Shown here in pieces: positions 1 through 9,547 of a DNA stretch of 64,000 nucleotides (position 1 is its first letter; each line of letters begins with the position of its first letter). This DNA is from Streptomyces sp. NBC_00078. Its GTDB lineage: Bacteria; Actinomycetota; Actinomycetes; Streptomycetales; Streptomycetaceae. A program made the translations under genes and the position numbers. The DNA lies in NCBI RefSeq assembly GCF_026343335.1, contig NZ_JAPELX010000001.1, forward strand, positions 1,488,001-1,552,000, given 5' to 3'. The notes under the pieces are model-generated. The model ran no database searches, was not told the DNA's origin, and saw nothing but the letters and a program-made list of their open reading frames with translations.

Positions 1-118
1 CTGGGCTGACGGTACGTCAGACAACTGGCGGTGGCCAGAGAGGGAGTGGGACGTGCGCGAACTCACGGTCGATTTCGCGGGTGGGTGACCTGTCCGCCTA
101 GCTCCGCGTTGCCCTGGT

Positions 119-364
119 ATGACCCCCACCTACATCGCGCTTGGGCGTCAGCGCCGCGCGTTCGTCCCGCCGCCCGCAGGAACGGTTCCGCCTGCGCCGC
201 AGCTCCAGGACCCGCCGATCTACCGCGATCTGCTGCGCACCTGGGCCGACCGGGGCCGCACCCTGCCGGGCCGCCACGACCCGGAGTGGGTCAGGCTGGC
301 GGCCCCGCAGGTCGCACCGGGACAGTTCAGCGGGTTTCAGGACCCGCGAGGTGACGGGCGATGA
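119..364 (+). CDS. small hypothetical protein (81 aa)
   Basis: This is a short reading frame with strongly G/C-biased third codon positions. It encodes a Pro/Arg-rich N-terminal part (about residues 1-33) and a more structured second half with Tyr-Arg-Asp, Trp-Ala-Asp-Arg-Gly and Asp-Pro-Glu-Trp motifs. No signal peptide, membrane segment or known domain is visible. No clear Shine-Dalgarno sequence precedes the ATG, so it may be leaderless or start elsewhere. It converges on the acyl-CoA dehydrogenase gene and the two 3' ends overlap by 38 bp, which is unusual but tolerated between convergent genes. Function is unknown. The call rests on codon bias and on a resemblance to small Streptomyces conserved proteins recalled from memory. 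Confidence 0.5.
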   Translation: MTPTYIALGRQRRAFVPPPAGTVPPAPQLQDPPIYRDLLRTWADRGRTLPGRHDPEWVRLAAPQVAPGQFSGFQDPRGDGR

Positions 365-1499
365 CCATCCGCTGAATCTGGTTGGTGCCCTCGACGATCT
401 GCAGGACCTTGGCCTCGCGCATATGGCGCTCGACCGGGAAGTCCGCGGTGTAGCCGTATCCGCCGAGGACCTGGACGGCGTCCGTGGTGACCTTCATCGC
501 GGTGTCCGTGCAGTGCAGCTTGGCCATGGCCGCCTGCTTGGCGAACGGCCTCCCCGCGTCACGCAGCCGCGCCGCCGCCAGATACAGCGCCCGGCCCGCC
601 TCGATCTGCGTCGCCATGTCGGCGAGCATGAAGCGCAGCCCCTGGAAGTCGGCGATGGGCCGCCCGAACTGCTGCCGACCGGTGGCGTACGCGACCGCCT
701 CGTCGAGTGCCGACTGGGCGAGGCCGATCGCGCAGGCCGCGATGCCGAGCCGGCCGGAGTCGAGCGCGGACAGGGCGATCGCGAAGCCCTGGCCCTCCTC
801 GCCGATGCGCCGCTCGTCCGGCACCCGCACACCGTCGAAGTGCACCTGCGCGGTCGGTGAGCCCTTCATGCCCATCTTCTTCTCGGGCACCGCCCCGCTC
901 AGCCCCTCGGCGTCCCCGGGGACCAGGAAGGCGGTGATTCCACGGGGGCCCTCCTCGCCGGTACGGGCCATGACCGTGTAGAAGTCGGCGATGCCGCCGT
1001 GCGTGATCCAGGCCTTGGTGCCGGTGATCACCCAGTCCCCGCCCTCGCGGACAGCCTTCGTCCGCAGGGACGCGGCGTCGGATCCGGAGGACGGCTCGGA
1101 CAGGCAGTAGGCGCCCAGCAGGCCGCCGCCCAGCATCGCGGGCAGGTGCTCGACCTGCTGCTGCTTGGATCCGTAGGCGGCGAGCGCGTACGAGGCGAGG
1201 GTGTGCACGCTGACGCCGAGGCCCACGGTGAGGCGGGCCGCCGCGAGCTCTTCGAGGACCTGGAGGTAGACCTCGTAGGGCTGGTCACCACCGCCGTACT
1301 CGGAGTCGTACGGCAGGCCGAGCAGGCCGGCCTCCGAGAGCAGCGTGAAGACCTCGCGAGGGAAGCGTCCGGCGTCCTCCTCCTCGGCCGCCTTCGGCGC
1401 GATCTCCCGCTGGGCGATGTCACGGACGAGCGAGATCAGATCCCGGGCCTCGTCTGTAGGCAGTTGACGGTCCACCGGCTGCGCGGCGCGGTCGGGCAT
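327..1499 (-). CDS. acyl-CoA dehydrogenase
   Basis: This is an FAD-dependent acyl-CoA dehydrogenase of 390 residues, the normal family size. It introduces the alpha,beta double bond in acyl-CoA thioesters and passes electrons to ETF. The three expected parts are present: an N-terminal helical domain, a middle beta domain with the flavin motif LSEPSSGSDA and the WITHGG segment, and a C-terminal helical domain. The C-terminal part carries GGYGYT and VEGTNQIQ, whose Glu is the usual catalytic base of short- and branched-chain members. I chose the ATG at 1499 because AGGGAGGAGAG lies just upstream; the in-frame start 30 bp earlier has no such site. The gene stands alone. Substrate chain length cannot be read from the sequence; branched-chain amino-acid catabolism is one possibility. 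Confidence 0.93.
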   Translation of the reverse strand: MPDRAAQPVDRQLPTDEARDLISLVRDIAQREIAPKAAEEEDAGRFPREVFTLLSEAGLLGLPYDSEYGGGDQPYEVYLQVLEELAAARLTVGLGVSVHTLASYALAAYGSKQQQVEHLPAMLGGGLLGAYCLSEPSSGSDAASLRTKAVREGGDWVITGTKAWITHGGIADFYTVMARTGEEGPRGITAFLVPGDAEGLSGAVPEKKMGMKGSPTAQVHFDGVRVPDERRIGEEGQGFAIALSALDSGRLGIAACAIGLAQSALDEAVAYATGRQQFGRPIADFQGLRFMLADMATQIEAGRALYLAAARLRDAGRPFAKQAAMAKLHCTDTAMKVTTDAVQVLGGYGYTADFPVERHMREAKVLQIVEGTNQIQRMVIARHLAGPETR

Positions 1500-1735
1500 G
1501 GCGACGCTCTCCTCCCTGTTCGGGCACATCGGCGATGCGCGCCCTGGGTGGGGGCGGCTCCGCCGGGTCGTACCGACACCTGGCCGACGCTCGCTCTCCC
1601 GGGTCTCGGAAGCTGCTGACCAGCGGCTGTGCGCTGTGAGTATGCCCGATCGGAGGCATCACGTCACCAGTTAACGACCGCTCACTTCAAGAATATCCCG
1701 GCCCGCCGGAAAGCCCTCGCGACTCCCCGTGAAAT

Positions 1736-1777
1736 TGGTCCGCACCATTGACCACACTGGTCTAGTCCTCCTACTGT
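1736..1777 (+). promoter_or_regulatory. chitinase promoter with paired DasR-type operators
   Basis: The 349-bp gap between the dehydrogenase and the chitinase holds a well-formed promoter. TTGACC (1748-1753) and TACTGT (1772-1777) are spaced by 18 bp. Two 12-bp elements flank the -35 box: TGGTCCGCACCA (1736-1747) and TGGTCTAGTCCT (1758-1769), spaced 22 bp from start to start. Streptomyces chitinase promoters are known to carry such repeats, which DasR (the N-acetylglucosamine repressor) recognises as TGGTCTAGACCA-like dre sites. The placement over the promoter predicts repression in the absence of amino-sugar signals. I see nothing else in the rest of the gap (1500-1735). Confidence 0.8.
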
Positions 1778-1848
1778 TCCCGACCAACGCCTTACCGCGT
1801 TCATGCCAATCGGCGCGCGTTTCCCTCTCCCCCACGAGGAGACACCCG

Positions 1849-3084
<1,236 letters not shown>

Positions 3085-3135
3085 CCTCGGGAGTACGGTG
3101 GTCGGGGCGGGGGCGCGGGAGCCTCCGCCCCTCGC

Positions 3136-3795
3136 TCACGCGCCCCGGCGGGCGGGGACGGGAGCAGGGTAGGCCGGGTCCATCTCCTCGATGGCCCGCA
3201 TGGTGCCGCCGAGCGTCTTGACCAGGAGCTCACGCAGCTGGTCGCGGGAGAGCTGGGGGCGGTCGATCCAGTCGAGGGTGGCGCCCTCGACGCTGCACAC
3301 CCAGGAGAGCAGGCCCATGCGGGCGAGCGGGGCGATGTCCGTGCGGCCGTACGCCCCTTCGGCGACGGTCGCGACGATCGCCTCGCGCACGCCGTCCCGG
3401 ATGGCGTGCACCTCCGCGTCGAAGCCGACGCCACCGCTGACGATCGCGCGGAAGGCGGCCTGGTTGTGCTCGGCGTAGCGCAGATAGCCGTCCATGGTGC
3501 GGTGGACCCGGTCCACCTGTTCCAGTTCCAGACCGCTGCCCGCGTAGGTGATCAGGTCGGCGACGGAGTCGTGGATGATGGCCAGGTAGTAGCCGCGCTT
3601 GGACTGGAAGTAGTAGTAGATCAGCCCTTTGGCGACACGTGCCTGACGTGCGATGTCATCCATCGAGAGCGCGTCGTACGAGGTGTCGGCGAACAACTTC
3701 CGCCCGATGGTGATGAGTTCGGCGCGGCGCGCCAGCGAGCGCTCGGTGCCGCGCGCCCGGGGGCGGTTGGTGTCGCTCTGGTGGCTGATCTTCAA
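3136..3795 (-). CDS. TetR/AcrR-family transcriptional regulator
   Basis: This is a one-component regulator of about 219 residues. An N-terminal TetR helix-turn-helix covers roughly residues 17-62, with ADTSYDALSMDDIARQA followed by the recognition-helix segment VAKGLIYYYF. The all-helical ligand and dimerisation domain fills the rest. I prefer the TTG start at 3795, which has AGGG six bases upstream, over the GTG at 3852, which has no site. The gene converges on the chitinase. The upstream neighbour is a micro-membrane protein on the same strand after a 119-bp gap. The ligand and targets cannot be inferred; neighbouring exported enzymes or itself are typical guesses. Confidence 0.88.
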   Translation of the reverse strand: MKISHQSDTNRPRARGTERSLARRAELITIGRKLFADTSYDALSMDDIARQARVAKGLIYYYFQSKRGYYLAIIHDSVADLITYAGSGLELEQVDRVHRTMDGYLRYAEHNQAAFRAIVSGGVGFDAEVHAIRDGVREAIVATVAEGAYGRTDIAPLARMGLLSWVCSVEGATLDWIDRPQLSRDQLRELLVKTLGGTMRAIEEMDPAYPAPVPARRGA

Positions 3796-3914
3796 TTTCG
3801 ACCCTGGTCTCCAGCGGGCGGCGGGACATCCGCAGTATGTCAGAACAACCACCCACTCGTTCGAGTCTGATCGACTGTGGTGGGTGCGGCGGGAGCCCGT
3901 CGGGACGGGTCAGA

Positions 3915-4055
3915 TCACAGCAGGCCGAGCTGGGCGACGAGCATCGCGACGACCACGACGAGGGTCCAGCCCATGACGTGCTCAAGGATCTTCGGGCCGT
4001 CGCCCTCGGGGCCGCCGGTGCGGGTGCGGGCGGTGGTGGCTGAGTGTGCGGTCAT
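3915..4055 (-). CDS. SCO1431-family small membrane protein (46 aa)
   Basis: This tiny protein has a polar N-terminus (residues 1-22, rich in Thr, Gly and Asp), a conserved PKILEHVMGW segment, and one transmembrane helix (about 29-46) that runs to the C-terminus. Length and sequence fit the SCO1431 family of Streptomyces micro-membrane proteins, whose function is not known. It lies in frame inside a much longer reading frame that shadows the C39-like peptidase gene, so automatic callers can miss it. The ATG at 4055 has only a weak purine stretch upstream. The topology suggests a tail-anchored or single-pass protein of the cytoplasmic membrane. Confidence 0.85.
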   Translation of the reverse strand: MTAHSATTARTRTGGPEGDGPKILEHVMGWTLVVVVAMLVAQLGLL

Positions 4056-4156
4056 GGCATCTCGCTGAGGTCGGACGTGCGGTGGACTCCCTCTATGGCT
4101 TTGTCCACCTTGCCACCTGGAACGGCTTTTGCGGCAGAGACGTTGGTCACAGTCGA

Positions 4157-4180
4157 AAGGCCCCGGTTTCCCGGGGCCTT
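4157..4180 (-). terminator. hairpin terminator after the C39-like peptidase gene
   Basis: A perfect 10-bp inverted repeat, AAGGCCCCGG and CCGGGGCCTT, encloses a 4-base loop. It lies 18 bp beyond the stop codon of the C39-like peptidase gene and before the next start on that strand. Confidence 0.85.
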
Positions 4181-4198
4181 CGCACGGTCCGGGACGGC

Positions 4199-5542
4199 TC
4201 AGCGCACGCCGACCGCCGCCAGCGCCCTGCGCTGGTGCGCCGTGGGACGCGCCGGGAAGTACAGGTAGCAGACGCCTCCGGTGCCGGAGACGACCTTGCC
4301 GGCGGCGTTGTAGCGCTTGGTGCGCAGCCAGATGTTCTCCCACTCGCGCCGCTTGTAGACGCGCCGCACGGCGGAGTCGTCCTGCGAGGCCGGGTCGTTG
4401 GCGATCACATCGCCCTCGGCGGTGAACCCGATGACGGTCATCAGGTGCCCCGAGGTGCCGTAACCCGCCCCGGTCAGCTCCTCCTTGAGGAACGACTGGG
4501 ACGTTATGGCCGGGATACCGGCCGCGATCAGCGTCTCCAGGTCGGTGAGCGAGCCGAGCCGCGTGACCACGCCCTGCAGACCCTGGTACGTGGCCGCGTA
4601 GGCGGCGTTGAACGGCCAGTTGCCGCAGCCCTCGTACTGGTAGTCGTAGGTGAAGCGGGCGGCGTGGCACACCTGCGGGTCGGCGAACGCCGGGTCCACC
4701 CAGGCCAGTTGCGCGGGGCTGAGCCGACCGCCCCAGTACTCGACGATCATCTGCGAGGAGGTGGGGCTGCACCAGGCCTCGCCGCCGTTGTCGTACTCGG
4801 GGTACTGGCCCTTGTGGATCTCCTGCGAGTAGCGCGGGACGGCCAGCTCCTTGGCGAGGCCGGGTGTGGAGGCCGGGACCGTGAAGCGGTCCGGGACGTC
4901 CGAGCCCATCGCGCCCACGCGCCACACGGTGGGGGTGAGCTTGGTGCCGGGCTTGCGGTAGAGGGTGAGGCGCAGACGGTACGAGACCAGACGCAGGCCG
5001 GTCGTCGCGTCGTCGATGGCGAAGGTGTCCGTCCAGATGGTGCTCTTGCCGTCGGTCTGGCCGTCGACCGAGGTCCGCTTGATGTCCTGGTCGCCGGCCG
5101 CCCAGCGGCCCATCACATACCAGGGGGTCTCGCTGCCGTCGGAGTATGTGCCGTGCAGCTCGATCTGGAGCCAGGTACCGGCCGGGGTGTGCGCGTTCCA
5201 GGAGGCGATGACCTCGGTGGCGGGGACGCGGAGCCGGTGCACGGGGGACGTCCAGGTCGCGTACTCCCAGGCAGCCGTCGTGCCGGTGTGCGGGTCCGTG
5301 TAGTCGGTCGTGCCGGCGGGGGTGGCGAGCACCACGCCGGGCCGCGCGCCGACGACGCTGCGGGTGCCCTTCGCGGTGCCGGCGCGCCAGTCGGGCACCC
5401 TGGTCCAGGCGTGGTGGTCGACCGGGCCTGCCGGGGGCGTCGCGGCCCGGGCCACTCCGGCGGTGACCATCGGGGCCACCAGCGCCGCGGCGACCGCGGC
5501 GGCCAGGACGTTTCTGCGGGACGGCTGTTCGGCTCTGCTCAT
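4199..5542 (-). CDS. exported peptidase C39-like family protein
   Basis: This predicted exported protein of 447 residues starts with a twin-arginine-type signal (SRRNVL at 8-13, a hydrophobic Ala/Val run, cleavage near residue 33). An N-terminal beta-rich region (about 45-225) precedes a papain-like C39-type domain. Cys258 lies in EAWCSPTSSQ, His366 in SGHLMTV, and Asp383 in ANDPA, matching the Cys-His-Asp order of the family. Streptomyces members are annotated as C39-family peptidases, but no substrate is known. It is not next to a bacteriocin ABC exporter, which argues against leader-peptide processing. The ATG at 5542 gives a proper signal peptide; the longer frame to 5731 adds unlikely sequence. 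A DasR-like palindrome lies about 140 bp upstream and a strong terminator follows. Confidence 0.85.
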   Translation of the reverse strand: MSRAEQPSRRNVLAAAVAAALVAPMVTAGVARAATPPAGPVDHHAWTRVPDWRAGTAKGTRSVVGARPGVVLATPAGTTDYTDPHTGTTAAWEYATWTSPVHRLRVPATEVIASWNAHTPAGTWLQIELHGTYSDGSETPWYVMGRWAAGDQDIKRTSVDGQTDGKSTIWTDTFAIDDATTGLRLVSYRLRLTLYRKPGTKLTPTVWRVGAMGSDVPDRFTVPASTPGLAKELAVPRYSQEIHKGQYPEYDNGGEAWCSPTSSQMIVEYWGGRLSPAQLAWVDPAFADPQVCHAARFTYDYQYEGCGNWPFNAAYAATYQGLQGVVTRLGSLTDLETLIAAGIPAITSQSFLKEELTGAGYGTSGHLMTVIGFTAEGDVIANDPASQDDSAVRRVYKRREWENIWLRTKRYNAAGKVVSGTGGVCYLYFPARPTAHQRRALAAVGVR

Positions 5543-5683
5543 GGGCGGAAGGACCCCCAAGTGTCCGAGTCGGGACGGATACAAAGGCACTTCTGCGCTG
5601 CACGTGGTGCCGCACGTGCGCCAACTATGGCCGCAGGCGTGACGTCCTGCCAGCACTTCGGCCCATGCCACGCCCACGAATAT

Positions 5684-5695
5684 TGGTCTCCACCA
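5684..5695 (-). promoter_or_regulatory. DasR-like operator upstream of the C39-like peptidase gene
   Basis: TGGTCTCCACCA is a clean TGGT/ACCA inverted repeat. The 16-bp frame around it (5682-5697) agrees with the dre consensus ACTGGTCTAGACCAGT at 13 of 16 positions. It sits in the 216-bp gap between the amino-acid permease and the C39-like peptidase gene, about 140 bp before the latter's start. I see no other feature in this gap. Confidence 0.55.
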
Positions 5696-5758
5696 GTGGC
5701 ATGACCTGCTGCGCCGTCCGGCCCGGCACACGGTGGGGGTGCGCCGGGCCGCCGCGAC

Positions 5759-7270
5759 TCAGATCAGGTCCATCGCCGCGACCTCGTCGGGGCGGCCGTA
5801 GCTGACCGGCCCCTGGAAGCGGCGGCGGGCGGTGGCGAACCACCAGACCGTGGCGACGGCCAGCACGGCGGCGAGCGCGATCGGCGCGTAGTTGAAGGAG
5901 TCGACGGTGATCGGTGAGGCCTGCGGGAGCATGAACAGGACGCTGCTGAGCAGGATCCAGGCCACCGCGACCACGCCGACGGGCCGGCTCCAGCGGCCCA
6001 GGTGCCACGGTCCCGGCTGGAACTCCGCGCCCAGGCTCAGCCGGAGCAGGATCGGTATGCCGTAGGCGAGGAAGAGTCCGACGACGTTGACGCTGACGAT
6101 GGCGGTGAACGCCGTGTGCGACCACCAGCCGGGCAGGACGAGGGCCAGCGAGCAGCCGACCGCCAGCCAGACGGCCTTGACGGGGGTGCGGGTGCGCGGT
6201 GAGACCGAGTGCCACAGCCGGGAACCGGGCATGGCGCCGTCGCGGGAGAAGGCGAAGATCTGCCGGGTGTTGCTGGTGAGATTGGCGAGACCGCAGAAGA
6301 GCATCGCGCCGATCACGATCAGCAGGAGCACCTTGGCGGTGCCCAGCCCGAGTCCGTCGATGAGAATCTGGACGGGCGGAGCGGATGCGCTCGCCACACG
6401 GTCGTAGTCGTGAATGCTGTAGACCAATGCGAGCATCAGGATCAGTCCGGTGATCGCCGAGTAGCCGATCGCGCGCGTGATCCCCTTCGGGGCGTTGACG
6501 GTGGCCCGCACCGTTTCCTCGGACATGTGGAAGCTGCCGTCGAAGCCGGTGAAGGTCCAGCTGGTGACGAGCAGGCCGAGCATCCCGCCGTAAAGGCCGT
6601 TGGTGAAACCGGTGTTGTTCGCGAAATGCGTGACGAAGGACGTCGGCTGATGCTGGTCGGGTCCGACGGTCAGGGCGCCGACGATCACCACGAGCCCGAC
6701 CAGCAGCCACCACACGGAGATCCGGTTGAGGACCGCGACCAGCTGGATGGTGTAGGTGTTGGCGAGCCCCTGCAGCACGATCAGCACTGCCGTGATCAGC
6801 ACCGTCTGGTGGGCGGTCGGCACGTACGAGGACCACTGCAGGGCGACGAAGGCCTGGATGAAGGTGGCCGCCGCATAGCCGGTGGCGGCCGTGCCGCCGA
6901 TCTGGCCCACGAAGTTCAGCCAGCCCGTGTACCAGGACCAGGCTCCCCTGTGCCGTTTGGCGAGTCTACCGGCGGAGAAATAGAGCGCACCGCTCGTGGG
7001 ATAGGCGGAGGCGACTTCCGCCATGGCGAGACCGACGAAGAGCACCATGACGGAAACGCCTGTCCAGCCGAACACCAGAATACGGGGACCGCCGGCATTC
7101 ATACCGAATCCGAAGCTCGAGAAAATGCCCGAGATGATGTTGATGATGGTGAAGGAGATGGCGAAATTGTCGAAGGCCTTGAAGCGGCGCGTGAGTTTTC
7201 TCGGGTAACCCATCGCGTGCAGGGTGGCGTCGTCGTCGAGCGCCTTCGGATCTGCTGTTCGTTCTGACAT
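5759..7270 (-). CDS. APC-superfamily amino acid permease
   Basis: This is a 503-residue integral membrane transporter with about 12 hydrophobic segments, typical of the amino acid-choline transporter branch (GABA permease and choline permease relatives). Sequence features include the N-terminal FDNFAISFTIINIISG segment, AEVASAYPTSGALYF in the second helix region, and FTGFDGSFHMSEET in the middle. It should import an amino acid or related amine with protons. The ATG at 7270 follows GAGAGAAAGACC; the much longer open frame upstream is a shadow of the next gene. It lies 17 bp downstream of the unknown-function gene at 7288 and is probably co-transcribed with it. No regulator is adjacent, and the substrate is not determinable here. 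Confidence 0.88.
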   Translation of the reverse strand: MSERTADPKALDDDATLHAMGYPRKLTRRFKAFDNFAISFTIINIISGIFSSFGFGMNAGGPRILVFGWTGVSVMVLFVGLAMAEVASAYPTSGALYFSAGRLAKRHRGAWSWYTGWLNFVGQIGGTAATGYAAATFIQAFVALQWSSYVPTAHQTVLITAVLIVLQGLANTYTIQLVAVLNRISVWWLLVGLVVIVGALTVGPDQHQPTSFVTHFANNTGFTNGLYGGMLGLLVTSWTFTGFDGSFHMSEETVRATVNAPKGITRAIGYSAITGLILMLALVYSIHDYDRVASASAPPVQILIDGLGLGTAKVLLLIVIGAMLFCGLANLTSNTRQIFAFSRDGAMPGSRLWHSVSPRTRTPVKAVWLAVGCSLALVLPGWWSHTAFTAIVSVNVVGLFLAYGIPILLRLSLGAEFQPGPWHLGRWSRPVGVVAVAWILLSSVLFMLPQASPITVDSFNYAPIALAAVLAVATVWWFATARRRFQGPVSYGRPDEVAAMDLI

Positions 7271-7287
7271 CTGCCGGGTCTTTCTCT

Positions 7288-8238
7288 CTATGGGGGGACA
7301 GGGAGACCGCAGGCGCGACGGGCCCGGGACAGCTGGTCGGCCGGCTCCCCGAAGGCCGACCAGGGCATGCGCGAGGCGTACGGTCCCATCGCCGCGAAGA
7401 CCGCCCGTGCCTCGAACTCGCGCTTGCCCATGACCAGGGCGTGTGCGAGATAGGCCAGGTCGAGCACCGGCGTGAAGCGGTGGCCCGCCACCGTGGGCAG
7501 CCAGTTCTGGTAGATCGCGAGGGCGGTGGAGCGCCACTGCGGCTCCTCCCAGACGCGGTCGGCGAGCAGCTGGGTCGGGTTGTAGCTCTCGACGAGGGAG
7601 ACGAGCGGCAGCAGTCGTAGCGGGGAGTCGGCGGGTGCACGCTGGCCGAGGAAGGCGGCGACGTCCCAGGCGGCGTTCACGGAGCCGCCGTGGCGGGTGA
7701 AGAAGCAGGCCAGGAAGCGGTGATGGGCCTCGCGGTGCCACGGGTCGAGGGAGAGCACGTGTGCGAACAGGCGCCAGGGCCCGGGCGGTGCGGTGAGCAG
7801 CCCCCGCGGGGCGGGTTCGTTCAGCCGGTGCAGCCTTGCCATGGCCAGCCGGGCCGCCCAGGGCGTGGGATCGGCCGGGTTCGCGGCGGCCGCCCGGTCG
7901 CAGGCCGCGAGCGCGATCCGCTCCAGGGCCTTCGCCCGCTCGTCGTGCGCGTCGGCCGCGGCCAGCGCCCGCAGCACCGCCACCCGCGCCCACAACAGCG
8001 CGGCCTCAGGCGTCGGCTCCTCGGCCAGCCAGCGCTCGGCGAGATCGGAGTCGGCGGCCTCCGAGGCGAGGACCAGCGAGCGGTGGGCGCGCAGCCCGAA
8101 GTCGTCGCGGGTTTCGGTGAGAGCTTCGTGTGCGCTGCGATAGCGGCCCGCGCGGATGTCGACGCATACGCTCGCGAGCAAGCGGTCGTCGGCCGCCGGA
8201 TGCCAAACATACTGCCCTTCGAATAACCCTGCGGCCAT
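7288..8238 (-). CDS. conserved hypothetical, helical-repeat-like protein
   Basis: I do not recognise a named family. The 316-residue product is Ala/Arg/Leu-rich and predicted to be soluble. Alternating helices recall TPR-type solenoids, for example repeated Ala-Leu-Ala-Trp blocks and RAVFAAMGPYASRMPW near the end. An N-terminal GLFEGQYVWHP motif is distinctive. No signal peptide, membrane helix or catalytic motif is visible. The ATG at 8238 has GGGAGACAGGAGCAG directly upstream, so I preferred it to the start 30 bp earlier. The amino-acid permease follows after 17 bp, which suggests one transcript and a possible accessory role in amine use, though this is inference only. Confidence 0.75.
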   Translation of the reverse strand: MAAGLFEGQYVWHPAADDRLLASVCVDIRAGRYRSAHEALTETRDDFGLRAHRSLVLASEAADSDLAERWLAEEPTPEAALLWARVAVLRALAAADAHDERAKALERIALAACDRAAAANPADPTPWAARLAMARLHRLNEPAPRGLLTAPPGPWRLFAHVLSLDPWHREAHHRFLACFFTRHGGSVNAAWDVAAFLGQRAPADSPLRLLPLVSLVESYNPTQLLADRVWEEPQWRSTALAIYQNWLPTVAGHRFTPVLDLAYLAHALVMGKREFEARAVFAAMGPYASRMPWSAFGEPADQLSRARRACGLPVPP

Positions 8239-8500
8239 CTGCTCCTGTCTCCCCGTACGACGTCGCACACTTGTGCACCTGGCACCTTACTCAGCGAGGA
8301 GCGCAACCGGAACGCCGTTTTCGATAAGGCGTGTCGAGGTTCCGGCGCGGGAATAACACCGGCTCGCGGCCGGCCGACGACTAGTTCAATGCGACACCAT
8401 TTTCAGGGGGCCCGCAGACGCCCCCCATACACTCCGATTTCACCCACCACTAGAATGTTCCCGCCGAATATGCCCGCCCGCGCCGCACAAGGAAACGACC

Positions 8501-9121
8501 ATTCGAAACCTCGCCTCCCGGCTCCGTCGCCTGCCGCCGTCCTGCGGCCCGGTCCGCCTGATCGGCGTCGACGGACACGCCGGCTCCGGAAAGTCCACGT
8601 TCGCCGGGCAGTTGGCCCGGGCACTGGACGGGGCGCCCGTGCTGCACCTCGACGACATCGCCAGCCACGACGAGTTGTTCGAGTGGAGCGGGCGGCTGCT
8701 GACCGAGGTGATCGAACCGCTGGGCCGCGGCGAGAGTGCCCACTACTCCGCCTACGACTGGCACACCCGCCGCTTCGGACCGCCCCGCGCACTGCCGCCC
8801 GCACCGGTGGTCCTCGTCGAGGGCGTCGGCGCCGGCCGCCGCGCACTGCGCCCGCATCTTGCGGCCCTCCTGTGGATGGAGCTGCCGCACGAGGAGTCCT
8901 GGGCGCGGGGACAGCAGCGGGACGGGGAGGAGCAGAGGGACTTCTGGGCCGGGTGGGTCAGGGCGGAACGACGGCACTTCGCCGCGGATCCCTCGCGACC
9001 GTTCGCCGACCTTCTGGTGCGGCAGTCGGAGAAGGGGTACGAGGTGCTGCCGGGGCCCGCGACGACGGTTGGACCGGACCAGAAAATCACGCACGGTGAC
9101 GGACCAGCGGCAGTGTGCTGA
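8501..9121 (+). CDS. uridine kinase-like P-loop protein with non-canonical start
   Basis: This is a P-loop NTPase of about 206 residues resembling uridine or cytidine kinases. The Walker A motif DGHAGSGKSTFAG lies near residues 25-37, followed by LHLDDIASH and VVLVEGVGAG (a Walker-B-like strand). The first ATG in this frame (8612) would remove the whole Walker A loop, so the gene must begin earlier. Going upstream there is no in-frame ATG, GTG, TTG or CTG. The best site is ATT at 8501, preceded by AAGGAA, and an ACG lies two codons before it. A -10-like TAGAAT occurs at 8451-8456. I therefore annotate a rare ATT start; a point mutation or a sequencing error in a normal start codon is the alternative. 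The 262-bp gap before it holds nothing else I can name. Confidence 0.72.
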   Translation: MRNLASRLRRLPPSCGPVRLIGVDGHAGSGKSTFAGQLARALDGAPVLHLDDIASHDELFEWSGRLLTEVIEPLGRGESAHYSAYDWHTRRFGPPRALPPAPVVLVEGVGAGRRALRPHLAALLWMELPHEESWARGQQRDGEEQRDFWAGWVRAERRHFAADPSRPFADLLVRQSEKGYEVLPGPATTVGPDQKITHGDGPAAVC

Positions 9122-9235
9122 ACTTGTGAAGACCGCCTCCGGAGAACTTCCCGGAGTGCCTCAACTCGGCTTGACCGACGGGCCGTACAGGACTTACGTT
9201 CTGAATGTGCGGCCGTTCGAAGCCGCCCGCAGTCG

Positions 9236-9273
9236 CGAAGCCCCCGGTTGTTCCCCCGTGATCGGGGGCTTCG
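9236..9273 (+). terminator. hairpin terminator after the P-loop kinase gene
   Basis: An 11-bp perfect inverted repeat, CGAAGCCCCCG and CGGGGGCTTCG, is followed by TT. It lies about 115 bp beyond the kinase stop codon. An 18-codon frame with an ATG at 9205 runs into this hairpin. Confidence 0.75.
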
Positions 9274-9547
9274 TTCTGCCCACACCCCACTTTTCCGGAC
9301 GCCTCGCGGCGGGTTTTGCTCACCCACGGTCACCGTCCGAAGTGCGCCCCGTCCGCTCCCACCTCGTCAAACGGCCTGTGCGGCACCCTTCGGCGGGTGA
9401 CACCGGCGCAGGTACGATGCCCTCGGTGCGACCTTCGGACGGCTGCGCGCACCGCAACTCCGGTCCGCGGTACGGCGGTTCGATCTAGGAGGCCGACGGC
9501 GACGGTCCGGCGGTCAACCGACGGGGGCACGGTTTGTGGGGGACGTG
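9274..9547. other. non-coding leader region of the AAA+ ATPase gene
   Basis: No convincing gene lies in this part of the 426-bp gap after the kinase. A -10-like TACGAT occurs at 9413-9418 with only a weak -35 counterpart. A purine-rich GGGGGAC at 9538-9544 serves as ribosome-binding site for the ATPase. Confidence 0.4.

Noticed and set aside
141..860. A 239-codon open frame on the plus strand at the left edge
   Set aside because: Most of it is antisense to the acyl-CoA dehydrogenase, and its first part is out of frame with the better-biased 81-codon gene.
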